From NCBI GenBank assembly GCA_026122225.1, contig JANEZZ010001678.1, positions 62,001-126,000 on the forward strand: DNA of 64,000 bases, given 5' to 3'. Below, one piece after another: positions 34,501 through 46,500 of this stretch. Numbering within the stretch: position 1 is the first letter of the stretch; the number at the start of each line of letters is the position of its first letter. The notes under the pieces were generated by a model, which saw only the letters and a list, made by a program, of their open reading frames with translations, had not been told where the DNA came from and made no database searches. The position numbers and the translations under genes were made by a program. The DNA comes from Heloderma charlesbogerti (Eukaryota; Chordata; Lepidosauria; Squamata; Helodermatidae).

Positions 34501-37500
34501 AGCGTTTTTTCCGGGAGCTGGAGGATCCTGTCTTCACCACATACTTGCACCCCCAGTGGAAAGAGGCCGCAGGTACCAGCCTGGGTGTGCTGCTCCTTCA
34601 CACCCTGACCAGCTGCCAGGCCCTCTTTGCAGACCCTAGATTCCAACAGCAGGGGGCCACCCTTGGGAGTCAGATACAGAGACCTCTGCTCCTCATGAGG
34701 CTGCTGCTGAACTTCAAATTGCAGAAGTTGGCTTCCAGTGTAGTACCCCGCGAAGCAGATGTTTAATCTCAGCATCTTCTTCTTTTTAAAAAAAGAAAGG
34801 TTTTTTAGCCTTCCTGATTGCAAAGGTAAACTTGGGGAAGGGTCATAGCTCCCTGAGCACATGCTTTGCTCATAAAGGGTCCCAGTTTCAATACCCAGCA
34901 CCTCCAGACAAAAGGATCTCAGGGCTGGGAAAAAAAACCCTGACTGAGACCCAAGACGGCCATTGCTAGTTAGAAACAGAACTGATCATAATGAGCTAGA
35001 TAGGCCAAAATAGGGTAGTCAATCTGACTTTGAAAACACTTAAATCTCAGACAAAGTACAATGAGAGCATTACTTACACCGAAAAGCTCTGGAAGGCTTT
35101 ATCAGACATACAGAAAGTTTTCCAAATAATCTCCTAGGAAACTGGCACATACACACACCTTTTCGAAGGTGGTCTTTTTGCTTTTTATTTTATTTATTAT
35201 TTAAGAAATGTTTACCCCAGTTTTCCCCATCCAAAAAAGGAGGTGCTCAAAGTGGCTTACAAAACAAAAAACATAAAATCAGTAACTAATCATTAAAACA
35301 CAATAGCACATCGAGCAGCAAAAACAAAACTAACAGTAACTAAATAAAATTAAGCAACAGCAGAGTTGAATGCTTATTTAAAGAGAAATGTCTTCGCTTG
35401 CCAGCAGAACAAAGATATAGAGGAAGATGATTTAACCTCTTGGGGCAAGGAGTTACACATATGTGGGGCTGCCACCAAGAAAGCCCCCTTGTGCATTGCC
35501 GCCAACTATGTCCCTAAAGGTAGCAGCTCATGCAAGAGTGGTGCAACTGCTGATCTTAAAGGATGAGCAGGTTCACATGGGAGGAGATGGTCAGTCCCAA
35601 GCTGTTTAGAGCTTTAAAGGTGATAACTAGCATCTTGAATTTTATTCAGAAATGAACTGGCAGCCAGTGCAGCTGATACAATAAAGGGGGACATGGTCCC
35701 AGCACTTTGTCCCAGTCAAAATCCTAGCAGCTGCATTCTGTACTAGTTGAAATTTCTGAGTGGTTTTCACATAGTCCAAACAAGATGTAGGACCATGACC
35801 AAGTCTGACCAAACCAGGAACAGATGCAGCTGGTACACCAGCCAAAGCTGAGCGAAAGCATTCCTAGCCACAGCTGATGGTTGAGCAACTAATAATAAGG
35901 CTGGGCCAAAGAGAACTACCAAGCTACAAACCTGATCTTTGAAGAGGAGTGCAACTCCACACAGAACAAGCTGATATCCTCATCCAAGAGGCTTCCTTAC
36001 CAACACCACCTTTGCCTTGTCTGGATTTAATTTCAGTTTGTCACCCTCATCTAGTCCATCACTGATTCAAAACACCAGTTCAGAACCTTCCTGGCCTCCC
36101 CAGACTATGACGGAGCAGAGTATCATCAGCATACTGATGAAATCCTGCTCCCCATCTCCAGATGATGACTCCCAGCAGTTTCATGTAGACGTTTAAAGCA
36201 TAGGACACAAAATCAAACCCTGTGGGACCCCATAGGCCAAAGACCAAAGGGTCAAGCATGAATCCCCCAGCACCACCCTGTGAAATCAGAAGGACTGGAG
36301 ACACTGCAAAACGGTTCCCCAGCTGCATCCCAGCAAGGCAGCCCAGAAGGCTGGTACTGAAAGCTGCTGAGAGGCTTTTCCACTTGCGCCTATATACAAC
36401 TCAATATATTTTGCAATAGTTAAGGTAAAAGGATAAAAAAAAATCTAAAACAGCACATGTCTTCAAATCAATATATAACACAATATAATATACTGAATTG
36501 ATGTACATTTTCCAAAGTTCAATTCTGTGCTTCCTCCTTCCAGAAATCTTCCAAAAGTCCCAACGATTGGAGCAATACAAGGAGCTGATAAATCGCTTGC
36601 CCCACCTCAACCGCAGGACCCTGGCTGCTCTGATTGGCCACCTATATCGGTTAGTCTATCCTCTCCCTCACTGGTCAGTGTGAGAATATCACTTCTTGCT
36701 TGTCAGAACTCCTGCAACAGAAGTTTTAATTAAAACAAAACATTCAGATGCTTGAATAGCTTTATTTCAACCAGGGCTGAAATGCCTTATCTAGATGGTC
36801 TAATATGCATGATCCACAATAGAAGAATGCAGTGAAGAGCTCTAATTTGTATTCTTCAGAATAAGACAGAGGATGATAAATAGCCAAGCCTGATTGACTT
36901 TTAATATGCTGATTGTGAAAAGGTGACTTGAATGGTCTGTATATACATCTGAAGAAAGTGTACTTGAGTGACTAATAACAAGATAGAATGTTCTAAACAT
37001 TTAAACATTCAAGGCTTATCAGTTATTATTTTTTCTTCTTTGTAACATTTAAAACATACCAGCTAGTGGTGCTTTCTATAGGATGACTCAGGAATTTAAT
37101 GATTAGATTTCCGAATGCCATTTTTCAGATGTAAAAATAGCTGTGGGGAGGAGAAGATTGCATCAGGGCTGTGGCACTGGGACAGGAGTAAGTTAACTCC
37201 CGCCCTCACCCGGCTGCCATGTTTTTCTCTGATGGAAATCTTCCCTTTGGTGCTGGTAGTAGCCATTGATACAAAAGGACAGGTACAATATGGGTTCCTC
37301 TCTCTTTTTTCTTGCCCATCTGTAGCTAGTAGCACCTTGGGATAATTTAAATTGGGGAACTGGCACAGGAGGGAAAGCATTAAAACCTCTTCTTGTAATG
37401 CCACAGCCCTGGTCCACATTCCTCCCCCACCATATTCCAGTTGCTTTCAAGCCTTAAAAAAGGGTGACACATTTAGGCTGTTTCTACATGAGGTATTTAT

Positions 37501-40500
37501 CATGTGCTCGTGACTGGCCACTTGTGGAAGTTCTGGGGTTCTTTACATGACATTGTCAACCTCCAGGGCATATCCAGTGGTATTTCCCAGTTATTCCACC
37601 TTAAAAAGATCCAGAGATAATTAACTATTTAAATTTATCACAGGTTTTCCCCAGTGGGTAAAGTTGTCATTGCACTATTAAACAGCCACTAGATGGTGCT
37701 GTTTGATTGAAAACTATGGAGCATTAAAAATTGAAAACTTCCCCTCTTGGCAATCATGTGGTCGCCATTGTTCTCCATCTGGGAGGCCGTGGTAAATGTG
37801 GAAAGACTCCACAACAGAGAACGCCTGGTAAGACTGTGGGTTTTTTCTTTAATGTAGAGACACCCTTAGATGGTCCGCTACACATTCAAGTTACATTGAA
37901 ATTACCTCTTTGAGGCTTAGCTAAGCAACCCATCTTATAGATGACTATCTCATAGATGGCTTTGAGCTTCTCTACATTAAGGAAAAATCCCATGAACCTA
38001 CCGGGGGTTTGTCTCCCAGAGCCTTTGCAGGTTTACGATGGGCACAATACACACACTTCCCCCACCCTCGTTTTTCCCCGTCCCTTTGTGGGCATGTTTC
38101 ATATGTTTCATTTATTCAGCCAGTAGATGGCGCTGCAGGATTTCCAAAATATTGTATGATTCTTGAATTATGAGCCACCTCTTTGATGCGGCTTTTGGCA
38201 GGTTTTTTTTATTGTTACTGCATTTTCAGGAGGTTTTAAAATGGTGGAATAAACCTAAAAAACAACGGAAGAGGCACTAGAGGTTGACAAAGGACCCGTG
38301 AACTTCTGTGAATCAACAATCACGAGCGCATGATAAATGCCCCGTGTAAAAACACCCTTTGAAGTTCTAGCTAGCATCTCCACTTACCAGCTTGAGTCAG
38401 TGCTGTGCCATGTCCATAATCTGTTGGTATCAGTACATGGAGAGCCAATTCTTAAGGACAGTTGAAAATAACCTAATTAAATCCATGCATCTGGGTTCCC
38501 CCACCTATGTGCGGGCGCACACACACACACACTCTGAGTTCTTCCAGATGGAGGGCTCCTAGTGCTGCCTGTGAGAAGGCATTGTGCAGCTATCCCCTCT
38601 TTTCTTTCTTGACGGATTACCTGTGGTAAGAGAAAAGCAGAAGAAGCAGTGGAGAAACACGGGATGGCTATAGGTTGAAGATGATGTCATCTGGACACCC
38701 CATAGAATTCTGTGAGTGAGGCAGGGCAATGATGCCATAAAAGCCTTGTCTGGAAGCACCATTCAGTCCATGTGAGGCAAAAAATGTGCATGGCTTAAAA
38801 AAATAAGCCCACATAATATTTGTGTCTAATTTACCTGTTCCCTTTTTGAATAACATTCTTTCTGTTTGACTCACATGTTGGAATTGGGAAAAATATGCTC
38901 CTTTCCATGCTGTTCCCCACCATCATTCAAGAAAGATATAGGGAGAGATGGAGGTGGCTTCAGTGAAGAAGGTCCAGTGAGCAGCCTTATGTTTCACAAA
39001 TGGAAGAAGGAAGTGTTAGAGAGATTGGAGGGACACAGCAGAGGGAGACCATGTCTGTGCATGAGGATGTGCATGAGGATTAAGGATGTATGGTCCTAGG
39101 ATGTCTCCTGCTTGGATGTGTGCCAGACACTGAGGGCTTCTCCACATGACCAATGTATCCCACTGCTGTACCACTGTTTCTAATTCCTGTTCAAGCACGG
39201 GCTCTGACACTGATTGTTTTTATCTCACTACATTCCGTTTATTATCTTTTCACGGAAGCGGGGGGCAGAGCCTCTCATAAACTTCACAACTCTTGCACAA
39301 CAAACCCTTACACGTGGCAGGGGCATCATGCAATTTCCTCTGTGGTACCTGCCCCTTTCCCTCCCCTCACAGATTACTGGTCCGTGGGTTGTTATTGATA
39401 CAGCCACGCAATACAGATGGACAGTAACCCCACCGAACCCCCGCCCCCAAGACATGGCTTTCAGTTGCCTGGTGGACCACTGGAATGCCACCATGCTGGC
39501 TGTTCTGTGTTGCTCCAAGCTTGGCTGTTTCATGATCACGGTGTGGTGGTACGCCACTCTGTCACCCTTATGGACTCCCACGGTGTTAGCTGCGCCTGCA
39601 AACAATACAGAATGAGGAGGAGGCGGAAGGGTGCAGGCGTGGCGGGTGACACTCTCACCCTGTCGTTGTCACTGCCGTTGTCAACATAACCACACCTTTG
39701 CAGGCACCCACACACAGTGGTTCATTTCCGCATGGTACAAGTACTTGAGCTGGAGTTTTCATGGTGTGACCAGAGAAAATACCACATTTTCCATGCTCTG
39801 AAATAGCATGGGATAGGCAGGGGGAAAGCATGGGAAAACCATGGGAGGACAACAACATCATGTAAAGCACTGGGAAAACTCTGTGTTTGAGGAATGACTA
39901 ATACACAACAAAACCCAGGCATAGAGACACCCTGAAGCTCTTCCTCTCATCACTGCCACCCTCCTTTGGGCCCAGCAGACAGCTACTCACTGTGCACTTT
40001 CCCTTCTCATTTCAGGGTACAGAAATGTGCTGACCTCAACCAGATGGGCACCAGAAACCTGGCTCTGCTCTTTGCACCCAGCCTCTTCCAGACTGATGGA
40101 AAGGGGGAGCAGGAAGTCAAGGTGATGGAGGACCTGATTGACAATTATGTTCATATCTTCAATGTGAGTTGCTTACCTGTTCACCCTTCCTGCCTGCCCC
40201 ACACAGGCCTCTGCTTTGCATATGTGTTCACTGCATCTCTTCTGCTCCCCAGATTGATGAAGACCAGGTGTTGCAGATGGACCTGGAGAACAGCTTGATT
40301 ACTACCTGGAGAGATGTGCAGGTACTGCAGCTTCTCCTGCCTATCCTTGCAGCGTACTGAGCAGCAGGCATACTGGCAACAGCCAAACAGGCATCCTTTA
40401 AGGGCTTGAAATCACTGGATTGCTAAAAGTTGGATGACTTGCAACTGAATGTGGGAACCAACTTCATTGTAACGCATTGTGCTTGAGCTGACATCAGATG

Positions 40501-43500
40501 AGAGGAATGCTCTGTCCATAGCATTTGATCTGCGATGTCTCAGTCTCACACACACACACACAGAGGGGGCCAGGGGAGGGGGAGAGAGAGAGTCAGTGCT
40601 TGACATTGCAGTCATCCAGTGATGAATATGCATCTGTACATCAGCCCTAGCACTGGGTAATAATTGGATATTACAGAGGATGCTACCATTCTAGTACTGT
40701 ATTTACTTAATGCTGGTTGGTGCTGGATAGAAACTGTCAGGAGGAGTTCCAGTCCTCTATTCACTCCCTGCTAAAAACAATTTATTAATGGCAAGATCAG
40801 CCTCTGTGGAGTTCAGACTCCCTTTCTGACCATCCAGGAAAGCTGATGGGTGCTGCTCAGCTGTTCCCAGTATTGTCCAGTACATTCCTACTCTTGCCCA
40901 CTACAGCTCTTTCTGCTTTTTTCTGCCATTCATTGCTCCCTTGCCTTTCTCCCTACAGCTCTCACAGGCTGGTGATATCATCCTGGAAGTTTACCTGGAG
41001 CAGAAGAATCCTGACTGTTGTGTCACTCTTAAGGTGAGCAAGGCCTCTCAGCAGCCACTGCCCCTTGGCATCACTTGGTTATGTGAGAGGAAGAGTGTCT
41101 CTACATGAGCGATTTATTGCATGGAAGTTTGCGGGTCCTTTACATGACGCTGTCAACCTCCAGGACATCTCACACTTTTCCCTTTATTGCACTTTCAAAA
41201 AGATTGGAGATAAACTAGTAATACAAGTTAATGGTGCCATATCAGCAGTGTGTAATGCTGGCTTGGCGCCATGAACTTGCTGAGGAAGGACTTTCCTTGA
41301 TTCAAATCATGTGTCTCTCGATCGCCAATCAGAGGGAGAAGATAGTAAAATGCCTCCTTGCAACAAAAGGAGACAGATCTGATCCCCCACCCCACCAAGG
41401 TCAGAAGCAACGTCCTCTGTTGATTCAGAGCACCCCATTAAGTTCAGTGGGGCTTACTCCCAAGTAAGTGTGCTGAGGGTTGCAGACTTACAGCATGATC
41501 TCATGTCTACTCAGAAGTAAGCCCCATTGACTTCAGTGGGGCTTACTCCCAAGTAAGTGTGCCTAGGGCTGCGAGGAAACAATACAACGCAAGTGAGGAA
41601 AGCAAGACTCCCCCAGCCCCAACAGTTTGCACACATGCCAGGGAGGGAGGGAGGCACTCCCTTGATTCAAACCACCATGTGTCTGCTGGATAAAGAAGTC
41701 CATCCTAGTCCCACAAAGAAAGCGAAAGCAGAAAGCCCCAGAAAGGATGCAGGCTGGGGGGGAGGGGCGCTGCTTAATGTAGAGACGCCTGAAGACATCT
41801 GGCCTTTTTTCAGGAAGAGAGATCAGCCCAAAGGAAGTTGGCTTGTGTGAGCAGATCCCTTGGCACAGCCAGAGCCCCTGTGCCATCCCTGGGTGGAGGG
41901 AAGGGAAGGGGCTCGCAGCTGTCATTGAGACATGGGAATGCTCTTGCTTTCCTCTTGACTCATTCCCAGCTCCATTCTGAAGTGTCTCAATGGACAGCAG
42001 GACATGGCATACAGTCTTCTGATGTCAGACTCAGCATCTTGGCTTGGCCAACATCAGCCCGCTGGGCTGTGGGTTGGCTGATCCTGACCTCTGCTTGCCA
42101 ATCAGGTGTCCCCTATCATGAGAGCAGAAGAACTGACGAACCAGGTGCTGGAAATGCAGGGCGTGGCAGCCAGTCTAGACATTTGGCTGACCTTTGAGGT
42201 CCTGGAGAATGGCGAGCTCGGTGAGTGATGGGGCGGCACCTTCCTTCCTGCTGCGCCTGTGTGGGAGCAGGGCTGCAGCAGTATTTCAGAGCCCATGTGT
42301 CTAAGGCGTATGCTTTATTTGCTTATGGCACACCTTTCCTTATTCAAAACAACCCACAAAGCAGCCAACAAAATTAAACACCCGGAGCGTTGTGTCCAGT
42401 TTTGGGCACCACCATTTAAGAGAGGCATTGGCAAATTGAAGTGTGTACAGATTAGGGTGACTGGGATTGGTGAGGGGCCTGGAAACCAAGTCCTGAGAGG
42501 AATGGTTGAAAGAGGTGGGTATGATTAGCCTGGAGAAGAGAAGATTAAGGGGAGACATGATAGCTATCTTCAAATATCCAAAGGGCCGTCATGTAGAAGA
42601 CTGAGCAGAATTGTTCTCTGTTGCTTGCAAGGGCAGGACTAGAACCAAGTGATGGACATTGCAGGGAAGCAGATTTTGGCTAAATGTGAGGAGAAACTTC
42701 CTGATGGCACAAACTGTTCAACAGACTGCCTCAGGGGGCAGGGGGCTCTTCTTCGCTGGAGGTATTTAAGAAGAGGCTGGATGGCCATCTGCCTGGGATA
42801 TGGCAGTTGCAATTCAGATCCTGAATTGAGTGAGGAGTTGGACTAGATGACCTCCAAGGCCCCCCAACTCAAAGATGTGATGATTCTGTGAAATATAGAA
42901 TATCTTCCTGGGGTCTTCATGCACGCATTCACCACCCAAAGTGTAATGCATCCTTGACACAGTTTCCTGGATGCCTCCCTATCTCCCAACAGCTGAAGAT
43001 GGGCACATACTGGATTCTGACTGCCTTCTGCCCTCATTTTTCAGAGCGCCCCCTTCATCCCAAGGAAAAGGTTCTTGAGCAGGCCCTACAATGGTGTAAG
43101 CTGTCCAAGCCCAGCTCTGCCTATTTGCTAGTGAAAAAGGTGCCCATCCAGGAAGGTGGCTGCCTTTTCACAGGTGAGTAGGCCTGCCCTTTGATGCCTC
43201 CGAAACGAGCAAGACAGCCCGCTGCCCAGCTTTTCCTCTCGTCCATGCAGTGGTAGAGTCTGGGACTCACGGCTAGGGCCACAGGGCTGAGAGAGGATTT
43301 CTGCCTGACACTCTGGAGAGTCAATGCCAGCCAGAGGAGACAATCCCGGACTAAATGGGCCATTGGTTTGATTCAGAATAAGGCAGAATCCTATGTTCAT
43401 AACATAATGGCCAAGTCTATGTGCGTATTTTATGGAGGAGCCACAGCTCAGTGTTTCGATCAGATGCTCTGCACTCAGAAGATCTCGGGTTCAGTCCCTG

Positions 43501-46500
43501 TTATCGCCAGTTAACACAGGTGGGATCCCTTCTGCGGCCAAAGGCTACATGTGCCGTGGGCGAGCTCTTGGGAGTGGCATTCCTGTGGGGGCAGGGCTGG
43601 GGCCAACGTGGGCAGGGCTCGAACCTTCCTGCCCTGCATGTGGTTGCGCCAGTCCCGATCAGGAGCCTACACGCTTACTTGGATAGAACAACTGAGGTGA
43701 GGGCGAGCTGCACGCTGCGTATTTAACGGAGCATGCGGGTTCATCCTCTGCCTGAGGCCCTGGAGTAGGTGCTGCCAGAGTGTCGGTCAGAGCAGGGAGT
43801 GCTGGGCCAGATGGGCCAAGGGTCTAACTCAGCAGATGGCTGCTTCGTGGGTTCAGATGCACCTAGAACCTGGAGGCTGGGGCTGAGGCTTGTCTGTTGT
43901 CAGCCCCTACTGCTGTCTCCAGAACTCCTCTGCCCAGTACAGCACCTTGTTCGTTGTAAAGCTCTCTCGCACACACACACCCCATGCCCTTGTTTCCTTG
44001 CAGGCGCTAGGCGTGAGAGCCCAAAGTGTGGTCTGCTGAAGTGCCGTGAGGAGTTGCCCAAGCTCCTGGGGAGCAAGTTTCAGGAACGCTACTTTGTCAT
44101 CAAGGACCACAAGTTGCTTTTGCTGAAAGAGAAACGGGTATTGCAACCAACTCATGTATTTATTTATTTTAAATGTTCGTATCTCTCCTAATCTTGTAAA
44201 AAACAGCCCAACGCAGCTTACAAAATACTACATTAAAAGAGTTTTACAACAAATCAATAAAAAGAAAAGGAACTAAAATAGGGAGAAAAGCCCCCCAGCA
44301 CAAACAGAGGCAACAGAAAGCAGCAGGAATTAACAACAAAGTATTTTTAAAATTGATTATTATATTTATTTCCTTTCTATCGTGCCTTTCTTCCCAAGAG
44401 TCAAGACGGCGTTCACGGTCCTCCTCCGCATTTTATCCCCACAGCAGCCCTGTGAGGCAGGCCAGGCTGAGAGTTGGTGACGGGCCCAAGGTCGCCCAGG
44501 GAGCTTCAGAGCTGTGTGGGGGTCAGAACCTGGGTCTCCCCAGTCCCGGTCCAGTGCTCCAGTCACCATGCTAGCCAAAGCAAATAAGGCCAGGCTAAAA
44601 CCAGCTTGGCCTGTTTCTCTGAGCCAGGCGCTGAAAGACTCCAGATTTAGCCTGAGACCACGCAGTGTCTGAGCCTCGCAGGCCTTCCTGAGGAGGCCGC
44701 TCTACAGGGTCCCCACCGCAACTGAAAAGGCCCTGCTCCTGGTAGATATCCACCAAACCTCATTTGGCAGAGGCACCCAGAACACGGCCTCTGACCGTGA
44801 ACACAATGTAGAGGAGAAGGCGACCTTTTAGGTATCCAGATCCCAAGCCATTTAAGGGCTTTATAAGTTAAAATCAGCACCTTGAATTGAATCCAGAAAC
44901 AAATAGGTAACCAAATCAAATAAGATCAGTGTGTTGTGTTCTGATCGATCAGCTCCGAAACAGGAGCATTCTGCGCAATGGTGAAAGTTTCTGAACACTT
45001 TTCAAGGGAAGTTCCCTGTACAGGGCATTGCAGTAATCAGGCCTGGGGGTGACTAAAGTATGAATTACTGTAATGAGGTCTGCGTTTTCCAGAAAAGGGC
45101 ATAGCTGGTGTACCAGCCAAAGCTGCTAAAAGGCACTCCTGGTGCTCGAACAGCAGACCTGGGTCATGAGCACCCCAGTGCTATGAACTTGACCTTTCAG
45201 GGGGAGTGTGACCCCATCCAAACTAGGCTACAGCCACACCCCTGAGGCAGAGGGACCACCCACCAAGGGGAGCAGTGGGGGTGAACTTGGGGCTGAAAGT
45301 CAGGGAAGGCTGCATTAGAGCAACAAAAACAAAACCTGATTAAAAAACAGGAATCCTCTGAGCATATGCAGCTTTGCATTTTAAGTTTCCCTAAATCATG
45401 CACCATCGTGACTGGAGTGGGGGAAGCAGCAAACAGCCTGAGGTTGGCACCTAGGCCAGGAGGGGCGTGCTGGGCCCCAGCAGGGATGGCAGCGCTCAGC
45501 ACAGCGCCCTTGTTCTTACTTTTTAAGATAGTCCATAGCAAGGGGCTTGCCAGCTGGGCGTGTGCGTGGGTACAGACGCTCATTTTCATTATTTCTACTT
45601 TTAAAATATATTACACTTTTTTACAACCAAGTGGCGTTTATTCCCCAGTAAATGTATTTAGGATCAGGGCAGCAGAAGCAAATTCCATTTTATTTGTGCA
45701 GTCATGATGATGCCATGGTCTAAGTAAATTTAGAATGCAAAACTGCACATGCTCAGAGTATTTCCTGTTCAAAAAAAAATCAGCTCTTGTTTTTGTTGCT
45801 CTAATACAGCCTTCCCCAACCTGGTGCCCTCCAGAGGTGTAGGACTACATCACACCACCTAGCATGGCCATTGGGCATGATGGCTTGGGATGATGGGAAT
45901 TGTTGTCTAACACCTCTGGAGAGCACCAGGTTGGGAAGGCTGTTTCAATGTATCCGGAATGCAGAAGCAGCTGTGAAGCAGGGGATGGTGGTGGGGGCAG
46001 AGGAGGAGAGGGACATTGGCCGAGTGCTCTGGAGCCGAAGTGATGCACATGGCTGTCCAAAGGGCTCGGAAGACCATTACGCCCACGGTCTAAAACTGCC
46101 CAGCTGCACCAACCAACAGTGCCTCTTGCTTGTCTGGATTACGTTTCAGTTGCTTCTTACCGATCCAGTTCCTTGCAACAGGCGAAATGTAGTTGTTGCT
46201 CAGGGGCTTACCGAGACAGGCGGAAAGTAAAGAGGAAGAGTTCGGAAGAACTGAAATGGAGCTTTATTGTAAAAAGGAAAATACCCTTGGAAAAAAACGA
46301 TCAAGCTTGAAATACATCAGGCCATTTTTGGGAATAAAACCAGTTATTTGCAGAACCTTTGCATATTTTCCTCTTGCTTTTATTGTGGGGAGAGTTCCAT
46401 CCGTCTGAGCTGGTAGCTGGAAGGGGTCTTTCTGAATCCCTGTTAGCGGCTTGGCTGCTTGTGCCAAAAGACAGTGTGGAATTTCACGGTGTGGAACAGA

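Noticed and set aside
43437..43510. Possible tRNA gene
   Set aside because: It has A- and B-box-like sequences but is the head of a SINE whose body follows, and the same body recurs at 43240 and 47278.
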